From the NCBI RefSeq assembly GCF_900240385.1, contig NZ_OEQH01000001.1:1-64000 (forward strand): a stretch of DNA of 64,000 bases, read 5' to 3'. Positions within the stretch are counted from its first letter, which is position 1. Each line of letters begins with the position of its first letter. Under the pieces are notes generated by a model, which made no database searches, was not told the origin of the DNA, and saw only the letters and a program-made list of their open reading frames with translations. Of the stretch, positions 1 through 7,277 are shown piece by piece. A program made the translations under genes and the position numbers. The DNA is from Clostridium minihomine (GTDB lineage: Bacteria > Bacillota > Clostridia > Oscillospirales > Acutalibacteraceae).

Positions 1-57
1 TGTAAGTACAGCAATGTATTTAGCTTGGCAGTACTAATCGGTCGAGGGCTTGACCAT
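1..57 (+). rRNA. 23S ribosomal RNA, 3' end only
   Basis: The first bases match the conserved terminal segment of bacterial 23S rRNA, including the run ending GGTCGAGGGCTTGACC near base 55. The rest of the gene lies to the left of the window. The exact mature 3' end is uncertain by a few bases. Confidence 0.93.
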
Positions 58-211
58 AATTTCTTGGTTAGAGCCTTGCTCATTCGCTTTAACTTCTGTT
101 TCTTCTTTATTCAGTTTTTAGTGCCCGCGCAGGGTACAAAAAGATTGGCGAAGGGCTGCGAGCGCAACGGCTGCCAAAAGGCAGTGTGAACGCCTAGCTT
201 TAGCTTGGCAG

Positions 212-287
212 GCACCATTAGCTCAGTTGGTAGAGCACCTGACTCTTAATCAGGGTGTCCCGGGTTCGAATCCCTGATGGTGCACCA
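212..287 (+). tRNA. tRNA-Lys (CTT anticodon), CCA encoded
   Basis: A full cloverleaf is visible. The acceptor stem GCACCAT pairs with ATGGTGC, and the anticodon loop CTCTTAA gives anticodon CTT. The T-arm GTTCGAATC is present and the 3' CCA is encoded. It lies between 23S and 5S rRNA, so it is probably processed from the rRNA transcript. Confidence 0.96.
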
Positions 288-348
288 CAGAAAAGTCAGG
301 CGGAGGTCGGAATCCTCTGGTCTCTGCACCTGGCAAAAGCTGAGATGT

Positions 349-423
349 GGCCCGTTGGTCAAGCGGTTAAGACACCGGCCTCTCACGCCGGTAACGGGGG
401 TTCGATTCCCCCACGGGTCACCA
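349..423 (+). tRNA. tRNA-Glu (CTC anticodon), CCA encoded
   Basis: The acceptor stem GGCCCGT pairs with ACGGGTC with one G-U pair. The anticodon stem CCGGC/GCCGG encloses CTCTCAC, giving anticodon CTC. CCA is encoded. This is the second tRNA between the 23S and 5S genes. Confidence 0.96.
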
Positions 424-507
424 AATACCCTAAACAAGCAGTAAGAAACAGGAAACTGTTTTTACCATATCCTGCAGGAAGGCCAAAACCTCCTCTGCGG
501 AACTATA

Positions 508-624
508 GTTGGTGTCGATGACGATGAGGGTCCACCCGTTCCCATACCGAACACGGAAGTTAAGCTCATTAGTGCCGACGATACTTGGCTGGAGACGGCC
601 CGGGACAATAGGAAGATGCCAACA
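508..624 (+). rRNA. 5S ribosomal RNA
   Basis: The segment carries the conserved 5S core (CCACCCGTTCCCATACCGAA and GGAAGTTAAGC). Its ends, GTTGGTGTC and GATGCCAAC, pair as helix I. Length is about 117 nt, usual for 5S. The ends are placed by helix pairing and may be off by one to three bases. Confidence 0.93.
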
Positions 625-631
625 CTGATAT

Positions 632-707
632 TCCTCAATAGCTCAGCCGGTAGAGCATGCGGCTGTTAACCGCAGGGTCGTTGGTTCGAGTCCAACTTGG
701 GGAGCCA
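632..707 (+). tRNA. tRNA-Asn (GTT anticodon), CCA encoded
   Basis: The acceptor TCCTCAA pairs with TTGGGGA. The loop CTGTTAA gives anticodon GTT. The T-loop TTCGAGT and encoded CCA are present. It begins about 8 bases after the 5S gene, so it is part of the same transcript. Confidence 0.96.
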
Positions 708-721
708 AAGTGCAGGAAATT

Positions 722-756
722 GCCGCCGTCGTTATTTTTAGCGGCGGCTTTTTTCT
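722..756 (+). terminator. Intrinsic terminator after the rRNA/tRNA-Asn unit
   Basis: GCCGCCG and CGGCGGC form a strong stem around an A/T loop, followed by TTTTTT. It sits 15 bases after tRNA-Asn and probably ends the ribosomal RNA operon. Confidence 0.85.
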
Positions 757-774
757 TACCAAATTTATTTGTGG

Positions 775-851
775 GGGCCATTAGCTCAGTTGGTTAGAGC
801 AACCGGCTCATAACCGGTCGGTCCGGGGTTCGAGTCCCTGATGGCCCACCA
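775..851 (+). tRNA. tRNA with CAT anticodon (probably elongator Met)
   Basis: The acceptor GGGCCAT pairs with ATGGCCC. The anticodon stem ACCGG/CCGGT encloses CTCATAA, so the anticodon is CAT. CCA is encoded. An initiator tRNA is unlikely because the first pair G1-C72 is intact. Sequence alone does not fully exclude the lysidine-modified tRNA-Ile2. It lies after the rRNA terminator and has its own terminator. Confidence 0.9.
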
Positions 852-855
852 TATA

Positions 856-903
856 AAAAGCACAGGATACGTTCGTTTATGGAACGTATCCTGTGCTTTT
901 TTG
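856..903 (+). terminator. Intrinsic terminator after the CAT tRNA
   Basis: A long perfect stem, AAAAGCACAGGATACGTTC with its complement, has a short GTTTATG loop and ends in T6. A-tracts on the left arm mean it could also work on the other strand. Confidence 0.9.
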
Positions 904-926
904 CATCTATCATTATTGATTCTATG

Positions 927-1099
927 TCAATCGAACCCAAAATAGAAATTAGAGGGAGTGGTGTCAAGCGACTCCTTTTTTGTGGGGTAATTGAATGTGT
1001 GCAGAATACGGTTGCGGAAACGATAAACATTGCGGAAGCCGAAAGCGTTGCCTTTGAGGACTTTCATTTTGTTGTTGCAGCCTTCGGTAAAGATGTTTT
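927..1099 (-). pseudogene. ISL3-family transposase, C-terminal remnant
   Basis: On the minus strand a frame with no usable start encodes a peptide containing NIFTEGCNNKMKVLKGNAF and FRNVYRFRNRILHTF, ending at a stop at 927. This matches the extreme C-terminus of ISL3-type DDE transposases as known from that family. Only about 57 codons remain, so the rest of the gene and at least one terminal repeat are gone. It is a scar of an old insertion next to the tRNA cluster and should not be functional. Confidence 0.75.
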
Positions 1100-1338
1100 A
1101 GTCTAGAGCCTAATTATTTTGTGATTTTTTATGTTAATGAACTTTCAAGTGTTTTTTTAATAAGTTTTTAAAAAAATGTCACAAATCCCTGTTAGAAATT
1201 GTCTTTATGAATAGAAGGCAGTATTTCTTAGTAAAGGGAGAGATTCCAGTGATTTAACCAAATGTATGTTAAACTGAAAAAAGCCTATGTTGTACATTGA
1301 TTGATGTCAACAGTGTGAATGATGAAAGGAGCTTTTCA

Positions 1339-1911
1339 ATGAATCGGAAATTTAAAACAATAGTAAGTAGTCTTTGTGTATGCGCTCTATTAACGGTTCC
1401 GGTGGTAAATACCGCTTTTGCTGCCCAGCATTCTACGCAAGGCATAGTGTATTCTACATTTAATGCAAAAGCATATGAGCAGATGACAGAAAAAGAGCTT
1501 GTTCAGAAGATGCGAGATCTGGGACTGAATGAACAGGAAATTAAGCATATATTAGAATTGGAAAAACAAAGAATAAGTAAAGGAAATCAATTTCCTTCCT
1601 CTAATTCGATTGGAATTATGAAATTTCCATCTAATCCGAAAGAGGGGGATCGACACACAGAACAGTATCGTATTTATTTTTCAACCGCAAATATACTTGC
1701 TGGTGGAGCTGCCGAGGTTGTAGTGGTCTTGACCGCAGGTGGTGTACCGGCAATTGTTGCAGTAGCAATTGCAGCAGCTATTGCTAATAATATTCTTGAA
1801 GGTATGAATGTTAGAGGTGTTTTAGTTTCAGTAGAATACTATTATGGTCCCGATAATCATGGTGGGATGGGTTGGACTCCGGGGTATCATACTTATTCAT
1901 ATATTTATTAA
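1339..1911 (+). CDS. Secreted protein with Gly/Ala-rich hydrophobic segment, unknown function
   Basis: The start at 1339 is chosen because GAAAGGAG lies about 10 bases upstream and the protein then begins with a clean signal peptide: MNRKFK, a hydrophobic core, and AFA-A as a type I cleavage site. The mature protein is about 160 aa. It has a helical charged stretch around residues 50-80, with many Glu and Lys. A long hydrophobic Gly/Ala/Val run follows (about residues 120-155, with LTAGGVPAIVAVAIAAAIAN inside). The tail is rich in Tyr and Gly. I do not recognise the family. The hydrophobic run recalls pore-forming bacteriocins, but this is only analogy. A small three-helix membrane protein follows 24 bases later, which would suit a toxin/immunity or secreted-factor/anchor pair. 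Confidence 0.8.
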   Translation: MNRKFKTIVSSLCVCALLTVPVVNTAFAAQHSTQGIVYSTFNAKAYEQMTEKELVQKMRDLGLNEQEIKHILELEKQRISKGNQFPSSNSIGIMKFPSNPKEGDRHTEQYRIYFSTANILAGGAAEVVVVLTAGGVPAIVAVAIAAAIANNILEGMNVRGVLVSVEYYYGPDNHGGMGWTPGYHTYSYIY

Positions 1912-1935
1912 AGCACATAAAAGGGGCAAGATTAT

Positions 1936-2220
1936 ATGAAGGAAAATACAGTAAAAAAATGGTATCCAATTATGATGTTGGCTATTATATGGATGATACT
2001 CAGCCTGTTCTATTCTAAATATGGAGAACTATTTCACCTTCTTATCTCACCATCGGGATACATGATTGCAAATCTGATTTTTCTCGCTGTATTTTTATTT
2101 GGGACTTATTGGATTAGTAAAAAATATAAACTGTCAAACCGTGAACTGCTTCATGATAAGGGATACCTCATCTTAATGAGTGCTTTGATCATTTTGGTTC
2201 TCCTTAATTTTATTTTTTAG
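1936..2220 (+). CDS. Small three-helix membrane protein, unknown function
   Basis: This 94-aa protein has three predicted membrane segments: WYPIMMLAIIWMILSLFY, MIANLIFLAVFLFGTYWI and GYLILMSALIILVLLNFIF. They are separated by short charged loops. AAAAGGGGC lies about 10 bases before the ATG. It starts 24 bases after the secreted-protein gene on the same strand, so the two are probably co-transcribed. By analogy with bacteriocin loci it could be an immunity protein, but no family signature was recognised and that role is inference. Confidence 0.75.
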   Translation: MKENTVKKWYPIMMLAIIWMILSLFYSKYGELFHLLISPSGYMIANLIFLAVFLFGTYWISKKYKLSNRELLHDKGYLILMSALIILVLLNFIF

Positions 2221-2368
2221 CACTTCAATCAAAGATAGAAATTAAAAACTGCGCAGGAAGGCTGCTTTATCAGCGGCTTCGATACGCAATATGATTTTTA
2301 ATTGATTTTCTAGTCTAATAGTGGTATGATTCTTTATGTATTTCTATAAAAACCATCTGACATGCAGC
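2221..2368. other. Intergenic, nothing recognised
   Basis: The stretch between the membrane-protein gene and the next stem-loop is A/T-rich. It holds no convincing reading frame, RNA gene or promoter that I can support. Confidence 0.5.
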
Positions 2369-2416
2369 CCGCACCAAAGTGACAAAATGTCAACTTTGAT
2401 GCGGGTTTTTATGGGA
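2369..2416 (+). terminator. Intrinsic terminator for the secreted/membrane protein pair
   Basis: CCCGCACCAAAGT pairs with ACTTTGATGCGGG with a single mismatch, followed by TTTTT. It lies about 150 bases after the membrane-protein gene and 160 bases beyond the 3' end of sigK on the opposite strand. Confidence 0.75.
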
Positions 2417-2571
2417 AAACAGGAAGGAGAGCAGAAAGAATCGAAAGAAATGTAAAATAAATCTATTCTTTTATGGAAAACTCAATTTTAAGAATTGTTC
2501 TTTACTAAGTTAGAGAATCATGGTATAATATGGTAAAAATATTATTAATCTAACTAAGACTGTCGAATTCG

Positions 2572-3258
2572 TTATTTATTAAATTGTTTCAGAAGAATTC
2601 CCAGTGCTTTTTTTTCGATACGAGATACATAGGATCTGGAGATTCCCAAGGAAGAGGCAACCTCTCTTTGTGTTAGCGGTGTCTGACCATTTAATCCATA
2701 ACGCAGCTCGATAATGGTTTTCTCTCGGGGAGATAAGCTGTCACTAATGTGTTTTTTCAGCTGTTCTGACTTAATCTTACAGTCTAAATTATCAATGATA
2801 TTATCTTCTGTGGACATGATATCGATTAGGGTCAAGGTGTTTCCGTCTTTGTCTGTATCGATGGGTTCATTTAAAGAGACATCTTGAGCGCTCTTTTTGC
2901 CGCTTCGAAAAAACATCAGCACTTCGTTTTCAATGCATCGGGCCGCATAGCTGGATAGACGAATCCCTTTGTCGCTGTTAAAGCTGTCAATGGCTTTGAT
3001 TAACCCGATTGTTCCAATGGAAATAAGGTCTTCCTGATCATTGAGATTCGAATAATATTTTTTGATAATATGGGCAACCAGTCGCAAGTTATGTTCAATC
3101 AGTTTACTGCGGGCTTGGGTATCCCCGTTTTTCCACCGCTCTAAGTATTCGCGTTCCTCTTGTGCTGTTAGCGGGCGGGGAAAGGATCCGTTGCCGGTTA
3201 CATGCAGCACAAGGAACAAAATATTGGAAATGGCCTCCCGCAGCAAAGATAACAGCAT
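2572..3258 (-). CDS. sigK: RNA polymerase sporulation sigma factor sigma-K
   Basis: The protein (228 aa) is a group 3 sigma-70 factor that directs late mother-cell transcription during sporulation. Residues 1-20 form a hydrophobic pro-sequence like that removed from pro-sigma-K. The family motif FPRPLTAQEE follows. Region 2 contains NLRLVAHIIKKY and DLISIGTIGLIKAIDSF. Region 4 ends in the helix-turn-helix LTQREVASSLGISRSYVSRI. The gene is in one piece, with no skin-type insertion, which is the common state in Clostridia. The ATG at 3258 has GAGGG eight bases upstream. Sigma-E is the main alternative, but the FPRPL motif and close match to region 2 of SigK favour sigma-K. It shows that the organism forms spores or descends from spore formers. 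Confidence 0.93.
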   Translation of the reverse strand: MLLSLLREAISNILFLVLHVTGNGSFPRPLTAQEEREYLERWKNGDTQARSKLIEHNLRLVAHIIKKYYSNLNDQEDLISIGTIGLIKAIDSFNSDKGIRLSSYAARCIENEVLMFFRSGKKSAQDVSLNEPIDTDKDGNTLTLIDIMSTEDNIIDNLDCKIKSEQLKKHISDSLSPREKTIIELRYGLNGQTPLTQREVASSLGISRSYVSRIEKKALGILLKQFNK

Positions 3259-3344
3259 TCATATCCCTCATTTTCTTTGTTTTTGTATTGTATGCTGCTG
3301 AAAGCCTGTATGTTGCAAGTCCCGAAGAAAAACAGAGAAGATTC

Positions 3345-3373
3345 TTTACAATCGGGGCTGGGCATGATATGAT
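3345..3373 (+). promoter_or_regulatory. Sigma-A promoter of perR
   Basis: TTTACA at 3345-3350 and TATGAT at 3368-3373 are separated by 17 bases. Transcription would start about 3380, just before the PerR-like operator, and run into perR. Confidence 0.75.
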
Positions 3374-3385
3374 AGTAATACAAAA

Positions 3386-3400
3386 AGATAATGATTATTG
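3386..3400. promoter_or_regulatory. PerR/Fur-type operator
   Basis: AGATAATGATTATTG is an imperfect 7-1-7 inverted repeat with the ATAAT-n-ATTAT core of PerR and Fur boxes. It lies across the expected transcription start and 25 bases before perR, which points to autoregulation. Confidence 0.7.
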
Positions 3401-3424
3401 TTTCTTTTTGAAAGGATAGTGCTT

Positions 3425-3832
3425 ATGCAAAAACGTCAAAACTTTAGCCGAAAAAGGAAAGCAATCTTGGATGTACTCTTGAGTACCGAGATCCACCCCA
3501 CCGCAGAATGGATCTACCAGTGCCTGAAGCCGGACTATCCGGATTTAAGCCTGGGAACTGTTTACCGGAACCTTTCCCGCTTTAAAGAAGAAGGAATTAT
3601 TGTCAGTGTAGGTGTGGTGAATGGACAGGAGCGTTTCGATGCAGTTGTAGAAGAGCATGAGCATTTTATCTGTGAAGAGTGCGGTGCAGTCATGGATATT
3701 AAGTATCAGCTTTTACCCGATTCCATTGATCAGCAACTGGCCCGCAGCTGCGGCCTTCAGATTAACTCTCATAGTTTAATTTTCTATGGGGTCTGCTCAG
3801 AATGCCAAAAATCTGCAAAAGTGTCTTCTTGA
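3425..3832 (+). CDS. perR: Fur-family metalloregulator, PerR type
   Basis: This 135-aa protein has an N-terminal winged helix (about 1-75) and a C-terminal dimerisation/metal domain. All expected ligands of PerR are visible: His24, Asp72, His78, His80 and Asp91 for the regulatory metal, and Cys83, Cys86, Cys124 and Cys127 for the structural zinc. Asp rather than Glu at the position before the HxH motif is the feature that separates PerR from Fur. PerR senses peroxide by metal-catalysed histidine oxidation and represses oxidative stress genes. The start at 3425 follows GAAAGGA; an earlier ATG at 3398 lies inside the operator and has no ribosome binding site. The nitrilase-family gene follows 14 bases later in the same operon. 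Confidence 0.85.
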   Translation: MQKRQNFSRKRKAILDVLLSTEIHPTAEWIYQCLKPDYPDLSLGTVYRNLSRFKEEGIIVSVGVVNGQERFDAVVEEHEHFICEECGAVMDIKYQLLPDSIDQQLARSCGLQINSHSLIFYGVCSECQKSAKVSS

Positions 3833-3846
3833 AGCGGGGGGAATGA

Positions 3847-4692
3847 ATGATGCGCAACTATCAGGTGGGCATGGTTCAGCTCAGAACCGGCTCGGATAAG
3901 GACGAAAACCTAAAAACGATTTCCAAATATATTGCGGAAGCCGTTCAGAAAGGTGCGCGCCTTATCTCGCTGACTGAAAACATGAATGTGATTGCCGAAG
4001 CAAAACTGCCGGCGGCGAACTTTGCCGAAGATGAATCGGGCCAGACGTTCCAGCTTATTTCGGATTTATCCAAAAAATTTGGAGTTTATGTTCACGCCGG
4101 CAGCTGGGCAGAAAAAATCCCGGGGGATTCCCGGGTGCATAATACCAGTTTTCTGTTTTCTCCCAAAGGGGAGCTTTTGGCTAAGTATCGAAAGCTTCAT
4201 ACCTTTGATATTGTGTTGCCCAGCGGCAAAGCGGTACGTGAATCAGAAGAAGTTGCTGCCGGTGACCGCATTGTGACGGTGGAAACCGAATTGGGTGTTT
4301 TGGGATTGGCGATCTGTTATGATCTGCGATTCCCAGAGCTGTTCCGGCTTTTGACGGAACAAGGGGCACAGGTTATTTTTAACCCTTCTAATTTTACGCT
4401 GCTTACGGGCAAGGATCATTGGGAGCCGCTTCTGCGGGCCAGAGCCATTGAAAACAGCTGCTATGTGATAGCGCCGAACCAGATTGGCCAAAATGCCCGT
4501 TTAACGGCTTTTGGAAGCAGTATGGTAGTTGACCCCTGGGGTACGGTGATCGCCCGCTCAAAAGAGGAGCCAGGCGTCACTATGGCTGAAATAGACCTGG
4601 ACTATCTGGATAAGGTTCGAAACCGTATGCAGACGATGGAAAACCGTCGTCAGGATATTTACCGTTTACAAGATTTAACGCGTTCACAATAA
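3847..4692 (+). CDS. Carbon-nitrogen hydrolase (nitrilase superfamily, Nit1/Nit2-like amidase)
   Basis: The 281-aa protein has the whole nitrilase fold with the Glu-Lys-Cys triad: Glu44 in LTENMN, Lys117 in YRKLHTFD and Cys158 in ICYDLRFPELF. The LHTFD and CYDLRFPE motifs place it with Nit1/Nit2-type enzymes, which hydrolyse deaminated glutathione or omega-amides such as alpha-ketoglutaramate. Substrate cannot be settled from sequence. Two successive ATG codons (3847, 3850) follow a GGGGGGA ribosome binding site. It is the second gene behind perR, so it may be peroxide-responsive. If the product repairs glutathione-related side products, that pairing would make sense, but this is inference. 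Confidence 0.88.
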   Translation: MMRNYQVGMVQLRTGSDKDENLKTISKYIAEAVQKGARLISLTENMNVIAEAKLPAANFAEDESGQTFQLISDLSKKFGVYVHAGSWAEKIPGDSRVHNTSFLFSPKGELLAKYRKLHTFDIVLPSGKAVRESEEVAAGDRIVTVETELGVLGLAICYDLRFPELFRLLTEQGAQVIFNPSNFTLLTGKDHWEPLLRARAIENSCYVIAPNQIGQNARLTAFGSSMVVDPWGTVIARSKEEPGVTMAEIDLDYLDKVRNRMQTMENRRQDIYRLQDLTRSQ

Positions 4693-4697
4693 AAAGC

Positions 4698-5117
4698 TTA
4701 TTCCGTGGTTTTTTCACATTTTTCTTCTGGGGTGTCCTCTTGGCTGTCTTTGCCGGGAGGACATTTTTTTGTAAACAGCTCTTGAATCCCGATGATCAAC
4801 AGCATTGCCCCAAAAATTCGGCGCAGCCACACCACATCTAAAGAGCCGGACAAAAACACACCGCCCAAAGCGCCCACCAAACCGGCAGCAGCGGCAAATA
4901 GAGCTGTTTTAAAATCGATCAGCCCTTTTCGGATATAACAGATTAAGGCCAGAATGGCGCAGGGAATGAACAAAATCAGGTTAATTCCCTGGGCGGCCCG
5001 TTGATCCAGCCCTGCAATCAAAGTAAGGTAAATAATCAGAACCCCGCCGCCGCCCATCCCCATAGCGCCCAACATTCCGGCGGCCAGTCCGGCCAAAGCC
5101 ATCCAAATCCATTCCAT
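4698..5117 (-). CDS. TSUP (TauE/SafE) family half-size transporter, second subunit
   Basis: This 139-aa membrane protein has the TSUP signature GMLGAMGMGGGGVLIIYLTL near its start, about four hydrophobic segments and an acidic cytoplasmic tail. TauE/SafE proteins move sulfite, sulfonates or other small anions; full-length members are about 250 aa with two repeats. Here each repeat is its own gene. The ATG at 5117 overlaps the stop of the upstream half (TGATG), with GGAGG 11 bases before, so the two are translationally coupled. The two halves probably form one heteromeric transporter. Substrate unknown. Confidence 0.85.
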   Translation of the reverse strand: MEWIWMALAGLAAGMLGAMGMGGGGVLIIYLTLIAGLDQRAAQGINLILFIPCAILALICYIRKGLIDFKTALFAAAAGLVGALGGVFLSGSLDVVWLRRIFGAMLLIIGIQELFTKKCPPGKDSQEDTPEEKCEKTTE

Positions 5118-5464
5118 CAGAACAGCATCCTCCATGCAGCCCACAGCATTAACGCGCCAAACAGGCGGCGCAGCAGGGTTTTATTTAATTTAGGCAAAGC
5201 CCAGGAGCCGATTACCGAGCCCGCCAGCATCCAGGGAAGGTATGGCAAAGCCTGGCCAAAGGTGACGCTGCCTCGATATAAGTACAAGCCTGCGCTTAGA
5301 ATACAAATTGGCAGAATAACTGCCACAGAAGTAGCGTGGCTGTTCACAACAGGTAATCCGGATTTTTTCAGCATGGGGACTACAATCATGCCGCCTCCTG
5401 CGCCCAAAAGACCGTTGGCGATGCCCGCTAAAAACCCTCCCAATACATGAAAAGGCCGTTTCAT
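5117..5464 (-). CDS. TSUP (TauE/SafE) family half-size transporter, first subunit
   Basis: The protein (115 aa) begins MKRPFHVLGGFLAGIANGLL and contains the TSUP glycine motif GLLGAGGGMIVVPML followed by three or four membrane segments. The start at 5464 is chosen over an upstream frame start at 5497 because AAAGGAGTGG lies just before it. It ends in the TGATG overlap with the second half-size gene. Such paired short TSUP genes are known in Firmicutes. The substrate cannot be inferred. Confidence 0.85.
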   Translation of the reverse strand: MKRPFHVLGGFLAGIANGLLGAGGGMIVVPMLKKSGLPVVNSHATSVAVILPICILSAGLYLYRGSVTFGQALPYLPWMLAGSVIGSWALPKLNKTLLRRLFGALMLWAAWRMLF

Positions 5465-5539
5465 CAAACCCACTCCTTTGCGGGTATTCTTCCCCAAAAC
5501 CCAAGAAAAAAACGCGGCTTAGCGGCAAATCCGCTTGAT

Positions 5540-5577
5540 GAAATAAAAGCCCTTGCAGCAAAAATGCTGCAAGGGCT
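5540..5577 (-). terminator. Intrinsic terminator (minus strand)
   Basis: AGCCCTTGCAGCA and TGCTGCAAGGGCT form a 13-bp perfect stem. On the minus strand it is followed by TTTTATTT. It lies between the small RNA at 5668-5874 and the TSUP genes and would insulate them. Confidence 0.8.
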
Positions 5578-5667
5578 GATTCTGTTATTAAAAAATGAAA
5601 AAACAAAAACATAAAAACATTACTGTTTTCCGCTGATAACGGTTATGCCACTTTTGTTATTTTTATA

Positions 5668-5874
5668 ATAAAAGGCCCGCCTGGCCGTAACGTGCTAAGA
5701 TAACCTGCTACTTGACAGCAGGTGGGTGCCCTCCCAACCGTTTCATGCTCCCTTCGTCCGGCCGAAGCCGGGAGGTCTGCAATCCGCTGTCGGAGCCGGG
5801 CTCCCGATTCAAAATTGTAGGGTTATTTTGCATCGGTCCACGCACCAGGCAGGAAGAAATGCTTCTGTGTCTGT
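5668..5874 (-). ncRNA. ssrS: Probable 6S RNA
   Basis: No protein is encoded here, but the minus strand shows a compact structured transcript of about 205 nt. Its 5' part CCTGCCTGG pairs with its 3' part CCAGGCGGG to make a closing helix. A long internal part is G/C-rich with a large central bubble, and the segment GGGAGGGCACCCACCTGC resembles Firmicute 6S RNAs as I remember them. A TATACT -10 box at 5881-5886 would start it at about 5874. A short G/C hairpin followed by TTTTATT ends it near 5668. 6S RNA binds housekeeping RNA polymerase and tunes transcription in stationary phase. Family identity rests on layout and recall rather than a covariance search. Confidence 0.68.
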
Positions 5875-5921
5875 AGCAATAGTATAACAGAATTTCATGA
5901 AAAATAATGCTTTAAAAGAAA

Positions 5922-6239
5922 TTAATCGTCGATTTCGTCAGAAATATCTTCCTCTTCTTCATACAGCTCGTCAAAGCGGCTTTCAAAGAGTTCTGCCAAT
6001 CTTTCCAGCAATTCATCATCTTCCACTTCAGCCAGCTGCTGCTCGCCGTCTTGGTCGATTGCTTCGAAAATATAGTAAGTTCCTTCCGATTCCACGCTGT
6101 CTTGGGGGTCATCAAAGGTGGGAAGCAAAGCATAGAAGCATCCGTCATCATTGTCAATTACATCTAATACTTCAAATTCATGCTCATTTCCTTCATCGTC
6201 AACTAAAGTCAGTACATCTGGGCCGAATTCTTCGATCAT
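5922..6239 (-). CDS. DUF1292 domain protein
   Basis: This highly acidic 105-aa protein matches the DUF1292 pattern: DVLTLVDDEGNEHEFEVLDV, then a Tyr/Ala-Leu-Leu strand, then YYIFEAIDQDGEQQL, and an Asp/Glu-rich C-terminus. The family is widespread in Firmicutes, often near RuvX and MTA/SAH-related genes, and has no established biochemical role. AGGAG lies ten bases before the ATG at 6239. It stands alone here, transcribed in the same direction as, and just upstream of, the probable 6S RNA. Confidence 0.85.
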   Translation of the reverse strand: MIEEFGPDVLTLVDDEGNEHEFEVLDVIDNDDGCFYALLPTFDDPQDSVESEGTYYIFEAIDQDGEQQLAEVEDDELLERLAELFESRFDELYEEEEDISDEIDD

Positions 6240-6578
6240 ATTGTCATCTCCTCGTCTATTAAAAAGCTATGGATTCATTTTACCGTTGTTCCAGAATGAA
6301 GTCAATAAAAATATTTATGTGCAAATTTTTCAAAAATATTTTTAATATTTTCATTTCAATTTTTTAGAAATAGCATAACGTAAGTTTCGTTTTTATTGCT
6401 AAAAAATTAAAAAATGATATGAAATGTCACAAAGCATCATTCTGATCTGTTATTATAAATGAAGAGTTTTTAATTCCTTATTTCATTTTAGGGGGTAAGT
6501 CGGATGAACCTGTTCGGATGAGCCGTAAAAGAAAGCGGGACAAACAGTGTCTTTCCATTTGTTTGGAAAGAAGCTAGG
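6240..6578. other. Intergenic, A/T-rich, nothing firm
   Basis: This stretch is very A/T-rich between 6290 and 6460. I could not support a gene or RNA in it. A short in-frame peptide around 6514-6573 has no good ribosome binding site. Confidence 0.5.
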
Positions 6579-6698
6579 ATGAAGACGAAAGAATTTATGA
6601 AAACGAAAATACGGTTCAGGATATCCTGTATTATGGTAGTTTCGGTTTTGCCTGTGTCTTCTAATTATTATATTGATCAGAGCCTGATTCTGTGTTAA
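6579..6698 (+). CDS. Possible 39-aa membrane or leader peptide
   Basis: The frame starts MKTKEFMKTKIRF and continues with a hydrophobic run (ISCIMVVSVLPVSS), which resembles a short signal or membrane segment. It ends 18 bases before the next gene and in the same direction. The ribosome binding site is weak, and no homologue is recognised, so it may be chance. Confidence 0.25.
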   Translation: MKTKEFMKTKIRFRISCIMVVSVLPVSSNYYIDQSLILC

Positions 6699-6716
6699 AA
6701 GAAAGGAGAATACACC

Positions 6717-7277
6717 ATGAAAAAAAATAAAACTCAAATTCTTTTTCTAGCAATTACGGTTATCATTGCTTTGAGCATGATGGTTTACGCTTTTGGTAAT
6801 CGTGGTCTTGCATCCGGGGTAGGGATATCGCATGATCCAAATGCCGAGCTGGCCAATCTTACGGTATCGCAGATTGAAGAAATAACGGAATTAGTCAATC
6901 AGGATATTCGGGATACGGTTCCTGTGGACAGTGAAAAATATATCGAAATACAGGAAAGTAATGCCGATTCCTCAAAAAACACTGACAATGGTTTGCCTGA
7001 TTCCCTATCGTCTTTCAAAGAAAACTGGTCAGCTACGGCTTATTCACAAATCATTGAGGAAGCGCCCGTTGGCTCCACCTATCCATTGACTTATATGAGC
7101 CGAGATAACAAGGAAATGCTTGTGCTTTATAAAGAGCCGGATGGAACAATTGTGAAGAAAATTGCCATATACAAAGCGCCGAAGGACAGCCGAAACATCG
7201 ATCTGTACGAAATGTATACTATTTCGGAAGAGCGCTTTGCAGGGGAGCCACTGCCCGAAATCATGCAAAAGTGGTAA
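6717..7277 (+). CDS. Exported or membrane-anchored hypothetical protein
   Basis: The 186-aa protein opens with KKNK and one hydrophobic helix (ILFLAITVIIALSMMVYAF), probably an uncleaved anchor. The rest should face outside: a Ser/Asp-rich linker near residues 75-95, then a mixed alpha/beta part with YPLTYMSRDNKEMLVLYKEP. GAAAGGAG lies nine bases before the ATG. I do not recognise a family. The gene stands alone with long non-coding flanks. Confidence 0.75.
   Translation: MKKNKTQILFLAITVIIALSMMVYAFGNRGLASGVGISHDPNAELANLTVSQIEEITELVNQDIRDTVPVDSEKYIEIQESNADSSKNTDNGLPDSLSSFKENWSATAYSQIIEEAPVGSTYPLTYMSRDNKEMLVLYKEPDGTIVKKIAIYKAPKDSRNIDLYEMYTISEERFAGEPLPEIMQKW

Noticed and set aside
246-521. Open frames of 63 and 88 codons over the tRNA/5S region
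   Set aside because: They overlap tRNA-Lys, tRNA-Glu and 5S rRNA, which explain the sequence fully.
794-1106. Two open frames (plus and minus) covering the CAT tRNA and the ISL3 remnant
   Set aside because: The correct minus-strand frame of the transposase scar is a third one without a start codon; these two are shadows.
2572-3258. Considered sigma-E, or a skin-interrupted sigma-K
   Set aside because: The pro-sequence, FPRPL motif and region 2 fit sigma-K, and the frame is continuous, so there is no skin element here.
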